A stretch of DNA of 64,000 nt from Citrobacter sp. Marseille-Q6884 (GTDB lineage: Bacteria > Pseudomonadota > Gammaproteobacteria > Enterobacterales > Enterobacteriaceae). Below, in pieces: positions 43,485-52,694 of the stretch; position 1 is the first letter of the stretch, and each line of letters opens with the position of its first letter. The stretch spans positions 1,178,001 to 1,242,000 of the forward strand of contig NZ_CAMDRE010000002.1 in NCBI RefSeq assembly GCF_945906775.1, written 5' to 3'. The translations under genes were made by a program, and so were the position numbers. Under the pieces are notes generated by a model. The model was not told where the DNA came from, did not search any database, and worked only from the letters and a program-made list of their open reading frames with translations.

Positions 43485-44924
43485 ATGTCAGTACCCGTAC
43501 AACATCCTATGTATATCGATGGGCAGTTTGTGACCTGGCACGACGATGCCTGGATTGATGTGATCAACCCGGCGACGGAAGAGGTGATTTCCCGCATTCC
43601 CGATGGACGAGCTGACGATGCGCGTAAAGCCATCGATGCGGCGCAGCGTGCCCAACCTGAATGGGAAGCGCTGCCAGCCATTGAGCGTGCGAACTGGTTA
43701 CGCAAAATTTCTGCGGGCATTCGTGAACGCGCCAGCGAGATCAGCGCGCTGATTGTGGCTGAAGGTGGAAAAATCCAGCAACTGGCAGAGGTTGAGGTCG
43801 CGTTTACCGCTGATTATATCGATTATATGGCGGAGTGGGCGCGTCGTTACGAGGGCGAAATCCTGCAAAGCGATCGTCCTGGTGAGAATATCCTGCTGTT
43901 TAAGCGCGCACTGGGCGTTACGACAGGCATTCTACCGTGGAACTTTCCGTTTTTCCTCATCGCCCGCAAGCTGGCGCCCGCCTTGTTGACGGGCAATACC
44001 ATTGTGATTAAGCCGAGTGAATTTACGCCGAATAACGCCATCGCCTTCGCCAAAATTGTTGATGATATCGGCCTGCCGCGCGGCGTATTTAACCTGGTAC
44101 TGGGCCGAGGAGAAACGGTCGGTCAGGAGCTGGCCGGAAACCCGAAGGTGGCGATGGTCAGTATGACCGGGAGTGTGGCTGCGGGTGAAAAAATCATGAC
44201 GGCAGCAGCAAAAAATATCACCAGGGTATGTCTGGAATTAGGGGGGAAAGCCCCGGCAATCGTCATGGATGATGCGGATCTCGAGCTGGCGGTCAAAGCG
44301 ATTGTTGATTCGCGGGTCATTAATACCGGGCAGGTGTGTAACTGCGCTGAGCGCGTTTACGTTCAAAAAGGGATCTATGATTCGTTCGTCAATCGCCTGG
44401 GCGAGGCGATGAAAGCCGTTCAGTTTGGTAATCCGGCTGAACGTAATGATATCGCGATGGGACCGTTGATTAACGCGGCAGCGCTGGCGCGCGTCGAGGA
44501 GAAAGTTGCCCGCGCCGTGCAGCAAGGGGCTCGTATAGCGCTTGGCGGTAAAGCGGCAGAAGGTAAAGGCTATTATTATCCGCCAACCTTACTGCTGGAT
44601 GTTCGCCAGGACATGGCGATTATGCACGAAGAGACATTTGGTCCGGTACTGCCCGTGGTGGCGTTCGAAACCCTCGATGAAGCGCTGGCGATGGCCAATG
44701 ACAGTGACTACGGGCTGACCTCATCGATTTACACGCAAAACCTGAACATGGCAATGAAAGCGATTAAAGGGCTGAAGTTTGGCGAAACGTATATTAATCG
44801 TGAAAACTTCGAGGCGATGCAGGGCTTTCATGCCGGCTGGCGTAAATCCGGGATTGGCGGCGCAGACGGTAAACACGGTTTGAATGAGTACCTGCAAACG
44901 CAGGTGGTTTATCTGCAATCCTGA
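43485..44924 (+). CDS. aldA: Lactaldehyde/glycolaldehyde dehydrogenase AldA
   Basis: A 479-aa NAD-dependent aldehyde dehydrogenase. The catalytic cysteine lies in TGQVCNCAERV, the general-base glutamate in LELGGKAP, and the cofactor loop in MTGSVAAGEKI. It oxidises L-lactaldehyde from fucose or rhamnose breakdown, and glycolaldehyde. The ATG at 43485 follows AGGAGAAGCGC and gives the E. coli length; the frame stays open to 43452. Confidence 0.97.
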   Translation: MSVPVQHPMYIDGQFVTWHDDAWIDVINPATEEVISRIPDGRADDARKAIDAAQRAQPEWEALPAIERANWLRKISAGIRERASEISALIVAEGGKIQQLAEVEVAFTADYIDYMAEWARRYEGEILQSDRPGENILLFKRALGVTTGILPWNFPFFLIARKLAPALLTGNTIVIKPSEFTPNNAIAFAKIVDDIGLPRGVFNLVLGRGETVGQELAGNPKVAMVSMTGSVAAGEKIMTAAAKNITRVCLELGGKAPAIVMDDADLELAVKAIVDSRVINTGQVCNCAERVYVQKGIYDSFVNRLGEAMKAVQFGNPAERNDIAMGPLINAAALARVEEKVARAVQQGARIALGGKAAEGKGYYYPPTLLLDVRQDMAIMHEETFGPVLPVVAFETLDEALAMANDSDYGLTSSIYTQNLNMAMKAIKGLKFGETYINRENFEAMQGFHAGWRKSGIGGADGKHGLNEYLQTQVVYLQS

Positions 44925-44929
44925 TTGTT

Positions 44930-44959
44930 ATGCCGGGTAGCGTTGTCGTTACCCGGCAT
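44930..44959. terminator. Hairpin between convergent aldA and gapC
   Basis: ATGCCGGGTA pairs with TACCCGGCAT across a 10-nt loop, followed on the plus strand by CTTTC. REP-like; probably ends both transcripts. Confidence 0.55.
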
Positions 44960-44970
44960 CTTTCAACGCA

Positions 44971-45972
44971 TTAAAGTTTGATAAATTTTTCCAGTGTCCG
45001 AATCAGTTGGGTCACAAAACCGTATTCGTTATCGTACCAGGCGACAGTTTTCACCAGTTGCAGATCGCCCACCTCGGTAATTTCCGTTTGGGTTGCATCA
45101 AATACCGACCCGAAATGGGAGCCAATAATATCTGAAGAGACAATTTCCTCATCGGTATAACCAAATGACGCATTATTCAGCGTTGCCTGTTTCAGGGCAT
45201 TGTTGACCTCTTCGGCAGTGACTTTTTTGCCTAAAATAGACACCAGTTCAGTAACCGAGCCGGTTTTTACCGGCACACGCTGGGCATGACCTTTTAATTT
45301 CCCGCTCAATGCCGGGATGACCAGGCCAATCGCTTTTGCCGCGCCGGTGGTATGGGGAATGATGTTTTCCGCTGCTGCCCGCGATGCCCGTAGATCTTTC
45401 CCGCGCGGGCCATCCACCAGTGACTGTGTACCTGTGTAAGCATGAATGGTGGTCATAGTACCAAGCTGAATACCAAAGCTGTCGTGCAGCGCTTTCGCCA
45501 TGGGGGCCAGGCAGTTAGTGGTGCACGATGCGACTGAGACAATCTGGTCACTGGCATCCAGCGTGTCATCATTCACGTTAAAAACAATTGTTTTCATGTC
45601 CCCGGCAGGGGCGGAGATCAAGACTTTTTTGGCTCCCGCATCCAGGTGCGCGCTGGCTTTTTCGCTCGACGTATAAAAGCCGGTGCATTCGATAATAATG
45701 TCCGCACCTGACGTTTTCCACGGGATATTTTTTGCCTCTTTCTCCGCGTAAACAGCAATCTTTTTGCCATCAACTATCAGCGCATCTTCGGTAAAGTCGA
45801 TGCTCCAGGGGAATGGCCCGTAGTTTGAATCGTGTTTTAACAGATAGGCGAGGATCTTCGGGGAGGTGAGATCGTTGATGGCGACGACGTCCACGTTGCT
45901 TTTTACTTCCAGTAGTCGACGCAATACCAGACGACCGATACGACCAAAACCGTTAATGCCAATTTTACTCAT
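44971..45972 (-). CDS. gapC: Glyceraldehyde-3-phosphate dehydrogenase GapC, intact
   Basis: A 333-aa phosphorylating GAPDH. It has the NAD loop NGFGRIGRLVLRRL, catalytic Cys in SVASCTTNCLAP, the histidine downstream in the HAYTG segment, and C-terminal WYDNEYGFVTQLI. In E. coli K-12 gapC is a broken gene; here the frame is open end to end with all catalytic residues, so a second glycolytic or dedicated GAPDH is likely made. Convergent with aldA. Confidence 0.95.
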   Translation of the reverse strand: MSKIGINGFGRIGRLVLRRLLEVKSNVDVVAINDLTSPKILAYLLKHDSNYGPFPWSIDFTEDALIVDGKKIAVYAEKEAKNIPWKTSGADIIIECTGFYTSSEKASAHLDAGAKKVLISAPAGDMKTIVFNVNDDTLDASDQIVSVASCTTNCLAPMAKALHDSFGIQLGTMTTIHAYTGTQSLVDGPRGKDLRASRAAAENIIPHTTGAAKAIGLVIPALSGKLKGHAQRVPVKTGSVTELVSILGKKVTAEEVNNALKQATLNNASFGYTDEEIVSSDIIGSHFGSVFDATQTEITEVGDLQLVKTVAWYDNEYGFVTQLIRTLEKFIKL

Positions 45973-46161
45973 GGTTTTCTCCTGTCAGGATGAGGCGGTA
46001 CGACATATTTTCCCTACCAGGCATAGTCCAGTCAGGCATCAGGGGCAATACCTGTTTATGCGGTTAAGCGTAACTGACTGAAAATGAGCGAACAAAAATT
46101 AATGAATTTTTAACAAAAGCCCGTTATGTTGACGCATTATTGTTTTTATTCAGGAAGTGTT

Positions 46162-46692
46162 ATGGGGAAGAAGTATTCTGGCCTGCAAATCGGGATTCAC
46201 TGGCTGGTCTTTTTGTTGGTCATCGTGGCCTACTGTGCGATGGAGTTCCGGGGTTTTGCGCCGCGAAGTTACCGTCCGTGGTTCAACATGGTTCATGTCT
46301 CCTGCGGCATAACGATTTTGACGTTGATGGTGGTGCGTCTGTTGCTCAGACTTAAATACCCGACACCGCCTATTGTGCCGAAACCCAAGCCGATGATGAC
46401 CGGAATGGCGCATCTTGGGCATTTGGTTATCTATCTGCTGTTTATTGCGCTGCCTGTTATTGGCCTGGTGATGATGTACAATCGGGGCAATCCGTGGATA
46501 GCCTTTGGGCTCGTGATGCCCCATGCGGCAGAAGCCAACTTTGAACTGGTTGATATGCTAAAGTCCTGGCACGTGACGCTGGCTAACCTGGGGTATGTTG
46601 TGATTGGCCTGCATGCGGCCGCAGCCCTGGCGCATCACTATTTCTGGAAGGACAATACGCTACTGCGCATGATGCCGCGTAAGCGTTCATAA
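46162..46692 (+). CDS. cybB: Cytochrome b561 CybB (superoxide oxidase)
   Basis: A 176-aa four-helix membrane cytochrome. Histidines in the helices (QIGIHWLVF, NMVHVSCG, KSWHVTLA, GLHAAAALAHHYFW) fit ligation of two b hemes. E. coli CybB oxidises superoxide to oxygen and passes the electron to ubiquinone. The ATG at 46162 gives the E. coli length; upstream ATG at 46126 lacks a ribosome site. It is followed by the ars insertion instead of ydcA-hokB. Confidence 0.95.
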   Translation: MGKKYSGLQIGIHWLVFLLVIVAYCAMEFRGFAPRSYRPWFNMVHVSCGITILTLMVVRLLLRLKYPTPPIVPKPKPMMTGMAHLGHLVIYLLFIALPVIGLVMMYNRGNPWIAFGLVMPHAAEANFELVDMLKSWHVTLANLGYVVIGLHAAAALAHHYFWKDNTLLRMMPRKRS

Positions 46693-46706
46693 CATTGCTT
46701 TCCAGT

Positions 46707-46731
46707 GCCCCACATCATGTGGGGCGTTTTC
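46707..46731 (+). terminator. cybB terminator
   Basis: GCCCCACAT / ATGTGGGGC with a short C-containing loop, followed by GTTTTCC, 14 bp after the cybB stop. Confidence 0.75.
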
Positions 46732-46750
46732 CGCACTTCAGTACTAACAC

Positions 46751-46801
46751 ATATGAAATATCATATTTGTTTTTGACATCTGTCTCTCACAGAGAGACAC
46801 T
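46751..46801 (+). promoter_or_regulatory. ars promoter with ArsR-type dyad operator
   Basis: ATATGA-AATA-TCATAT is a perfect dyad at 46751-46766, immediately upstream of TTGACA (46773-46778). GACACT (46796-46801) follows at 17-bp spacing as the -10. A second palindrome, GTCTCT-CACAG-AGAGAC, overlaps the spacer and -10. ArsR repressors bind AT-rich dyads next to -35 elements and leave on binding As(III) or Sb(III). Confidence 0.6.
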
Positions 46802-46824
46802 GTTTCCCGGAACAGGAGGATAGA

Positions 46825-47178
46825 ATGTCACCAATGTCATCCCTGCAGCTTTTCAAAAACCTCTCAGATGAAACCCGCCTGGCAATTGTCTTGCTGCTTC
46901 GGGAAATGGGGGAGTTGTGCGTGTGCGATCTTTGCACGGCGCTGGAACAGTCGCAGCCCAAAATCTCCCGTCACCTGGCAATGTTACGTGAAAGTGGATT
47001 ATTGCTGGATCGCAAGCAGGGGAAGTGGGTGCATTACCGCTTGTCTCCACATATTCCTTCATGGGCAGCTCAGGTGATTGAGCAAGCCTGGTTAAGCCAA
47101 CAGGACGACGTACAGGCCATCGCCCGTAAGCTGGCATCTGCAAACTGCTCTGGTAGCGGCAAGGCTGTTTGTCTCTAA
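46825..47178 (+). CDS. arsR: Arsenical resistance repressor ArsR
   Basis: A 117-aa SmtB/ArsR winged helix protein. As(III)-binding cysteines are at 32, 34 and 37 in ELCVCDLC, and the recognition helix is QPKISRHLAMLRESGLL. Represses the operon until As(III)/Sb(III) binds. AGGAGG precedes the ATG. First gene of arsRDABC. Confidence 0.95.
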   Translation: MSPMSSLQLFKNLSDETRLAIVLLLREMGELCVCDLCTALEQSQPKISRHLAMLRESGLLLDRKQGKWVHYRLSPHIPSWAAQVIEQAWLSQQDDVQAIARKLASANCSGSGKAVCL

Positions 47179-47225
47179 AAAATTTGCCTGAACATATATG
47201 ATTTTTCGAATGTGAGGTATTGAAG

Positions 47226-47588
47226 ATGAAAACGTTAACGGTGTTTGATCCTGCGATGTGCTGCAGTACCGGCGTCTGTGGTTCTGATGTCGATCAGGTA
47301 CTGGTAGATTTTTCAGCTGATGTGCAATGGCTGAAAGGGCGTGGTGTTCAGATCGAACGCTACAATCTGGCGCAGCAACCGATGAGTTTCGTTCAGAACG
47401 AGAAAGTGAAAGCATTCCTTGAGGCTTCAGGAGCGGAAGGACTTCCGCTGTTATTGCTGGACGGTGAAACGGTAATGGCAGGGCGTTACCCAAAACGTGC
47501 TGAACTGGCGCGTTGGTTTGGTATACCGCTGGAAAAAGTCGGCGTCGCCCCGAAAAGCTGCTGCGGTGGCAATACATCCTGTTGTTGA
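47226..47588 (+). CDS. arsD: ArsD arsenic metallochaperone and secondary repressor
   Basis: A 120-aa protein with the vicinal cysteines of ArsD: Cys12-Cys13 and Cys18 (MCCSTGVCG), and two C-terminal pairs (SCCGGNTSCC). It hands As(III) to ArsA and weakly represses the operon at high expression. ATG at 47226 after GAGGTATTGAAG. The stop lies 17 bp before arsA. Confidence 0.95.
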   Translation: MKTLTVFDPAMCCSTGVCGSDVDQVLVDFSADVQWLKGRGVQIERYNLAQQPMSFVQNEKVKAFLEASGAEGLPLLLLDGETVMAGRYPKRAELARWFGIPLEKVGVAPKSCCGGNTSCC

Positions 47589-47605
47589 GTATGTCAGGAG
47601 GACAG

Positions 47606-49357
47606 ATGAAATTCTTACAAAACCTCCCGCCTTATCTGTTTTTTACCGGTAAGGGCGGTGTGGGTAAAACGTCAATTTCCTGCGCGACGGCGATTCGTCT
47701 GGTGGAGCAGGGGAAACGGGTTCTGCTGGTTAGCACCGATCCCGCCTCCAACGTCGGTCAGGTATTTGACCAGACTATCGGTAACACGATCCTTCCTGTG
47801 GCTGCCGTACCCGGCCTTTCAGCGCTGGAGATCGATCCGCAAGCTGCCGCCCAGCAATACCGCGCCAGAATTGTTGACCCGATCAAAGGACTCTTGCCTG
47901 CGGATGTCGTTAACAGTATCAGCGAGCAGCTTTCTGGCGCATGTACGACGGAAATCGCTGCGTTTGATGAGTTTACCGGCCTACTGACAGACAACGCTCT
48001 GCTGACCCGTTTTGACCACATCATTTTTGATACGGCTCCGACAGGCCACACGATCCGTCTCCTCCAGCTTCCGGGTGCCTGGAGCAGTTTCATTGAAAGT
48101 CATCCAGATGGCGCGTCGTGTCTCGGACCGATGGCAGGGCTGGAAAAGCAGCGCGAGCAATATGCTCATGCGGTTGAGGCATTATCTGATCCCGAACGTA
48201 CGCGGCTGGTGCTGGTTGCGCGACTGCAAAAATCAACACTGCAGGAAGTCGCCAGAACGCATGAGGAACTGGCCACGATTGGTCTCAAAAATCAGTATCT
48301 GGTTATTAATGGTGTTCTGCCGAAAACCGAAACAGAAAACGACATCTTAGCTGCGGCAATTTGGCAGCGCGAGCAGGAGGCACTGGCACATCTGCCGGTA
48401 GGTTTGGCTGGGCTGCCGACAGACACGTTATTCCTTCAGCCAGTAAATATGGTTGGCGTACCCGCATTAAGAGCACTGCTTAATGCGCAACCTGCGACCA
48501 CTCCGCTTGCTGAAACGGCCATTCCAAACAAACCAGAGCATCTGTCGCTTTCTGGCCTGGTCGAGGATATCGCTCGCAGTGAACACGGCCTGATTATGTT
48601 GATGGGGAAAGGTGGCGTCGGTAAAACCACCATGGCTGCCGCTATCGCCATCAGGCTGGCGGATTTGGGGTTTGATGTGCATCTCACGACCTCTGATCCC
48701 GCCGCGCACCTGAACACCACGCTTAATGGCAGCCTTAATCATCTGCAGGTGAGCAGGATCAACCCGTACGAGGAAACCGAACGCTATCGCCAGCATGTGC
48801 TTGAGACGAAGGGCAGAGATCTGGACGAAGCCGGCAAGCGACTGCTGGAAGAGGATTTACGTTCGCCGTGCACTGAAGAGATTGCCGTATTCCAGGCGTT
48901 CTCACGCGTGATTCGTGAAGCCGGTAAGCGGTTTGTGGTGATGGATACGGCGCCGACAGGGCATACGTTGTTATTGCTGGATGCAACCGGGGCTTACCAT
49001 CGTGAGATCGCCCGGAAAATGGGGGATAAAGGTCATTTTACTACGCCGATGATGCAGCTTCAGGATCCTGAACGCACCAAAGTCTTACTGGTCACGTTAC
49101 CGGAAACCACCCCTGTGCTGGAGGCGGCAAATCTGCAGGCTGATCTGCAACGTGCGGGGATTCATCCCTGGGGCTGGATTATCAATAACACGCTTTCCAT
49201 TGCGGATACCCATTCGCCGCTGCTTTGTCAGCGTGCTCAGCATGAGTTGGCCCAGATTGACGCCGTTAAGCATCAACATGCTAATCGCATGGCGTTAGTT
49301 CCGTTACTGGCTTCAGAACCCACAGGCATCGAAAAACTCAGAACGCTGGTAGGGTGA
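47606..49357 (+). CDS. arsA: Arsenite-stimulated ATPase ArsA
   Basis: A 583-aa tandem ATPase with two halves joined by a linker. Each half has a deviant Walker A GKGGVGKT (near residues 15-22 and 334-341) and a DTAPTGH signature. The metalloid-site cysteines appear in LSGACTTE, DGASCLGPM and RSPCTEE. It energises ArsB for As(III) efflux and receives As(III) from ArsD. Start ATG 47606 after AGGAGGACAG; an in-frame upstream extension overlaps arsD and is not used. Confidence 0.97.
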   Translation: MKFLQNLPPYLFFTGKGGVGKTSISCATAIRLVEQGKRVLLVSTDPASNVGQVFDQTIGNTILPVAAVPGLSALEIDPQAAAQQYRARIVDPIKGLLPADVVNSISEQLSGACTTEIAAFDEFTGLLTDNALLTRFDHIIFDTAPTGHTIRLLQLPGAWSSFIESHPDGASCLGPMAGLEKQREQYAHAVEALSDPERTRLVLVARLQKSTLQEVARTHEELATIGLKNQYLVINGVLPKTETENDILAAAIWQREQEALAHLPVGLAGLPTDTLFLQPVNMVGVPALRALLNAQPATTPLAETAIPNKPEHLSLSGLVEDIARSEHGLIMLMGKGGVGKTTMAAAIAIRLADLGFDVHLTTSDPAAHLNTTLNGSLNHLQVSRINPYEETERYRQHVLETKGRDLDEAGKRLLEEDLRSPCTEEIAVFQAFSRVIREAGKRFVVMDTAPTGHTLLLLDATGAYHREIARKMGDKGHFTTPMMQLQDPERTKVLLVTLPETTPVLEAANLQADLQRAGIHPWGWIINNTLSIADTHSPLLCQRAQHELAQIDAVKHQHANRMALVPLLASEPTGIEKLRTLVG

Positions 49358-49403
49358 TTTTTGGTTTATACAGGGCGGTGGAGCCGTCCTGTCAGGAGGG
49401 TTT

Positions 49404-50693
49404 ATGTTACTGGCAGGCGCAATTTTTGTCCTGACCATCATTTTGGTTATCTGGCAGCCGAAGGGATTAGGGATCGGTTGGAGCGCCACGTTCGGGGCGA
49501 TACTGGCTCTGATTTCTGGCGTTGTGCATATCGCTGATATCCCCGTGGTATGGAATATCGTCTGGAATGCGACAGCCACCTTTATCGCCGTCATTATTAT
49601 CAGTCTGCTTCTGGATGAATCTGGCTTTTTCGAATGGGCGGCGCTGCATGTTTCCCGCTGGGGCAAGGGTCGCGGCCGTATGCTGTTTACGTATATCGTT
49701 TTGCTCGGTGCAGCGGTGGCGGCGCTGTTCGCCAACGATGGCGCGGCACTTATTCTGACCCCGATTGTTATCGCCATGCTGCTGGCGCTGGGTTTCAGCA
49801 AGAGCACTACGTTAGCCTTCGTGATGGCCGCCGGGTTTATTGCGGATACGGCCAGTTTGCCGCTGATTGTCTCGAATCTGGTGAACATCGTTTCGGCCGA
49901 TTTCTTCCGTCTGGGATTCACGGAATATGCGTCGGTAATGGTGCCGGTGGATATCGCCGCTATTGTCGCCACGCTGGTGATGTTGCATTTATTCTTCCGT
50001 AAAGACATTCCGCCGACCTATGACCTGGAACGTCTTAAGGAGCCGGTAAAAGCCATCAAGGATCCGGCAACGTTCAGAACCGGCTGGATCGTGTTGATTC
50101 TTCTGCTGGTTGGTTTTTTTGTTCTTGAGCCGCTTGGTATTCCGGTCAGCGCCATTGCGGCGGTTGGCGCAGCCATCCTGTTTGCAGTGGCGAAACGGGG
50201 TCATGCCATTAATACCGGTAAAGTCCTGCGTGGTGCGCCCTGGCAGATCGTTATCTTTTCGCTGGGCATGTACCTGGTGGTCTATGGACTGCGTAATGCC
50301 GGGTTAACAGAATACCTCTCTGGTGTGTTGAATCTGCTGGCCGATAAAGGCCTCTGGGCTGCGACATTTGGCACCGGATTCCTGACTGCATTCTTGTCTT
50401 CCATCATGAACAACATGCCTACCGTATTGGTGGGTGCGCTGTCGATCGATGGCAGTACGGCATCTGGCGTGATCAAAGAGGCGATGATTTATGCCAACGT
50501 CATTGGCTGCGATCTGGGCCCCAAAATTACGCCTATTGGCAGCCTGGCAACGCTGCTCTGGCTGCATGTCCTTTCACAGAAGAATATGACGATCACCTGG
50601 GGATATTATTTCCGTACCGGGATTATCATGACTCTGCCTGTGCTGTTTGTAACGCTGGCCGCGCTGGCGCTACGCCTCTCAATCACTTTGTAA
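49404..50693 (+). CDS. arsB: Arsenite efflux membrane protein ArsB
   Basis: A 429-aa, strongly hydrophobic protein of the size and pattern of 12-helix ArsB (ion transporter superfamily), starting MLLAGAIFVLTIILVIWQPK. Conserved segments include ANDGAALILTPIV and NNMPTVLVGALS. Extrudes As(III)/Sb(III), alone by proton antiport or as a pump with ArsA. AGGAGG precedes the ATG. Confidence 0.96.
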   Translation: MLLAGAIFVLTIILVIWQPKGLGIGWSATFGAILALISGVVHIADIPVVWNIVWNATATFIAVIIISLLLDESGFFEWAALHVSRWGKGRGRMLFTYIVLLGAAVAALFANDGAALILTPIVIAMLLALGFSKSTTLAFVMAAGFIADTASLPLIVSNLVNIVSADFFRLGFTEYASVMVPVDIAAIVATLVMLHLFFRKDIPPTYDLERLKEPVKAIKDPATFRTGWIVLILLLVGFFVLEPLGIPVSAIAAVGAAILFAVAKRGHAINTGKVLRGAPWQIVIFSLGMYLVVYGLRNAGLTEYLSGVLNLLADKGLWAATFGTGFLTAFLSSIMNNMPTVLVGALSIDGSTASGVIKEAMIYANVIGCDLGPKITPIGSLATLLWLHVLSQKNMTITWGYYFRTGIIMTLPVLFVTLAALALRLSITL

Positions 50694-50705
50694 TGAGATA
50701 CTGAT

Positions 50706-51131
50706 ATGAGCAACATTACGATTTATCACAACCCGGCCTGCGGCACGTCGCGTAATACGCTGGAGATGATCCGCAACAGCGGAGTCGAACCCACCGTGAT
50801 TCATTATCTTGAGAACCCACCTTCACGCGACGAACTGGTCAAACTCATTGCGCAAATGGGGATCACCGTGCGGGCGCTGCTGCGTAAAAATGTTGATCCT
50901 TATGAGGAACTGAGCCTTGCAGACGATAAATATACGGACGATCAGCTCATCGACTTTATGTTGCAACATCCCATTTTGATTAACCGTCCGATTGTCGTGA
51001 CGCCGTTAGGCACCAAACTGTGCCGTCCTTCAGAAGTTGTCCTGGAAATCCTGCCGGATGCACAGAAGGGGGCTTTCACCAAGGAAGACGGTGAGAAGGT
51101 GGTTGACGATGCAGGTAAACGACTGAAATAA
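50706..51131 (+). CDS. arsC: Arsenate reductase ArsC (glutaredoxin type)
   Basis: A 141-aa protein with catalytic Cys12 in HNPACGTSRNTLEM and the arginines that stabilise arsenate in the ..RNS.., NRPIV and LCRPSE segments. It reduces As(V) to As(III) with glutathione and glutaredoxin, supplying the ArsAB pump. Last gene of the operon, 12 bp after arsB. Confidence 0.96.
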   Translation: MSNITIYHNPACGTSRNTLEMIRNSGVEPTVIHYLENPPSRDELVKLIAQMGITVRALLRKNVDPYEELSLADDKYTDDQLIDFMLQHPILINRPIVVTPLGTKLCRPSEVVLEILPDAQKGAFTKEDGEKVVDDAGKRLK

Positions 51132-51160
51132 AGATAAAGGGGCTGCGGCCCCTTTATCTT
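51131..51160 (+). terminator. ars operon terminator
   Basis: AAGATAAAGGGGC / GCCCCTTTATCTT with TGCG loop directly after arsC, followed by TATGCC; the T-rich arm gives a partial U tract. Could work in both directions. Confidence 0.7.
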
Positions 51161-51236
51161 TATGCCCCATATATGCTGAGGAGATAAAGTTTCCGCTAGC
51201 GATATCCTCTCCAACTGACATATCCCCAACGCGTTT

Positions 51237-51454
51237 ATTATTGTACTGGCCTATGCCAGAGAAGTGCCGAAGGAGAAGCACCTGACAGGTAAAATCTTTA
51301 CACAGCGCATTGAACGTAACAATCTGACGCTTCGTACCCGCATCAAGCGGCTGGCTCGCAAAACGATTTGCATCGCACGCTCCATCGAGGTCCACGAAAA
51401 ATTCATCGGTTCCTTCATCGAAAAATACATGTTCTACTGATTGGAGGCATTACC
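51237..51454 (+). mobile_element. IS1-family remnant (3' end of insB and terminal repeat)
   Basis: Reads YAREVPKEKHLTGKIFTQRI, then ERNNLTLRTRIKRLARKTIC, then a VHEKFIGSFIEKYMFY end and TGA at 51438-51440. This is the C-terminus of iso-IS1 InsB transposase. TTGGAGGCATTACC at 51441-51454 resembles the IS1 right terminal repeat. The 5' part, insA and the left end are missing. It marks the junction between the ars operon and the RTX island. Confidence 0.8.
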
Positions 51455-51681
51455 AAAAATCGTATAACCGGACTTCCCGGTTTCTGACAGAACTTTCATT
51501 GCTCCGCAACTCGCCAACCCTTCTTATTCTGTAACCTGACAATAATACATATTCATTTATTTTATAATTCTATATAACTCACTCGAATTTAAAATACATA
51601 CCCAGTGAATATCACTTTATTTCTGCAAATAATTAAACTTTTTGATTTATTGTGCATCATACAAAATAACCTCATAACACA
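51455..51681. other. AT-rich non-coding stretch between IS1 relic and first A-B module
   Basis: No ORF with a ribosome site. Base composition becomes strongly AT-rich here and stays so to about 57.05 kb. With the duplicated leader at 51682-51782, the whole gene-free stretch is about 330 bp. Confidence 0.4.
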
Positions 51682-52235
51682 TGTTGTTACATGGTTTATT
51701 GGTTTCCAATATTTATTTAAGTTATTTATTTTCTGGGTGAATTAATAACGCTTTTCATTTTTTCGGGAAGGGAGGCATTTTTATGAATAAAAAAGGGGCA
51801 ATACTGGCTGCATGGCTGATGTTTCCGGTATCCGGCAACCTGGTCGCTGCTGAAACTCAGGTTGTCGTGTCAGAACAGAACGGGACATCGCCACCGATCA
51901 TAAGCTGGAGCGAACTTGAAAAACGCCGCCCACCGGACAGTTTTCATATGGTTTATGCGGAAGATAAACCTGTATGCAAAACCATCCTGGATGCGCTTAA
52001 TGAGGAGGGCTATGACCGGCATTACTTTAATTCATCTCCGGAGATTTACCATCCGTTACCTGAACTTCTGTTGCAAACACGTCTGAATATGCCACGCAGG
52101 TTGTTGGGAACGCATCTTTTTCGTACCGAGGAGTATGAAATTCCATGGGTGGATGAGAAAGGGAGACCGCAGAAGGATTACTGGTATCGATTTATTGGGC
52201 AGGGCTATGATACTTTGGCACTCGCCACTGATATC
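51682..52235 (+). repeat. Near-identical duplicated block, copy 1 (leader plus 5' half of gene A)
   Basis: From TGTTGTTACATG through the leader (GGGAAGGGAGGCATTT before the start codon) and the first about 150 codons of gene A, the sequence closely matches 53475-54029 in the same orientation. Similarity falls abruptly after the GYDTL codons. Confidence 0.85.
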
Positions 52236-52694
52236 AATGAAAGTTACTATGCAAATCATACGGAACCCTATACGGATTTTATCGATTTCAGACGTACCTT
52301 TTTTTCAACAGACAGATTAGTCTGGTCTAAAAGAAAACTGGCATGGATACCAGAATTCGATTTTTTTGCTGAATATTACGTAAATTACAAAAAATGGAAT
52401 GGAAGTTTTAAGGCCTGGGAAATTTATGGAGGAACAGAGGAGGGTAAATATTCAGATGGATACTGGTATCCTATTAAAGCTGGCGATGATATATTTGATG
52501 AGATCATAAAAATTAATAGTGATTATTATCTATTATCAACACCAGCCTATCCATTGCAAAATGAGGCTATAGGTATTGTGGTTTCTGCTTTCAATTATAT
52601 GCATAGCTTTCAGACCTGGGCTTATGGGAAAAATGAGGCTCGTGCTATTTGTTTAATTGAATCAAACTTTCTTTTGCAAGGTGTGAAATTATGA
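51783..52694 (+). CDS. RTX-linked secreted protein A (copy 1), unknown family
   Basis: 303 aa with Sec signal MNKKGAILAAWLMFPVSGNL, probable cleavage after VAA. The mature part is rich in Trp, Tyr and acidic residues; PVCKTILDALNEEGYDRHYF and DYWYRFIGQGYDTL are notable segments, and two cysteines could form a disulfide. No recognised domain. Strong ribosome site GGGAAGGGAGG. Its stop overlaps the start of gene B by 4 nt, so the two are translationally coupled. Residues 1-150 are almost identical to A', the rest is clearly different. Probably periplasmic or outer-membrane facing. Confidence 0.75.
   Translation: MNKKGAILAAWLMFPVSGNLVAAETQVVVSEQNGTSPPIISWSELEKRRPPDSFHMVYAEDKPVCKTILDALNEEGYDRHYFNSSPEIYHPLPELLLQTRLNMPRRLLGTHLFRTEEYEIPWVDEKGRPQKDYWYRFIGQGYDTLALATDINESYYANHTEPYTDFIDFRRTFFSTDRLVWSKRKLAWIPEFDFFAEYYVNYKKWNGSFKAWEIYGGTEEGKYSDGYWYPIKAGDDIFDEIIKINSDYYLLSTPAYPLQNEAIGIVVSAFNYMHSFQTWAYGKNEARAICLIESNFLLQGVKL

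Noticed and set aside
46693..46824. Possible RydC sRNA after cybB
   Set aside because: The interval holds only the cybB terminator and the ars promoter; no RydC-like sequence seen.
51132..51782. Functional IS1 next to the ars operon
   Set aside because: Only the 3' end of insB and one terminal repeat remain; insA, the 5' part of insB and the left end are missing.
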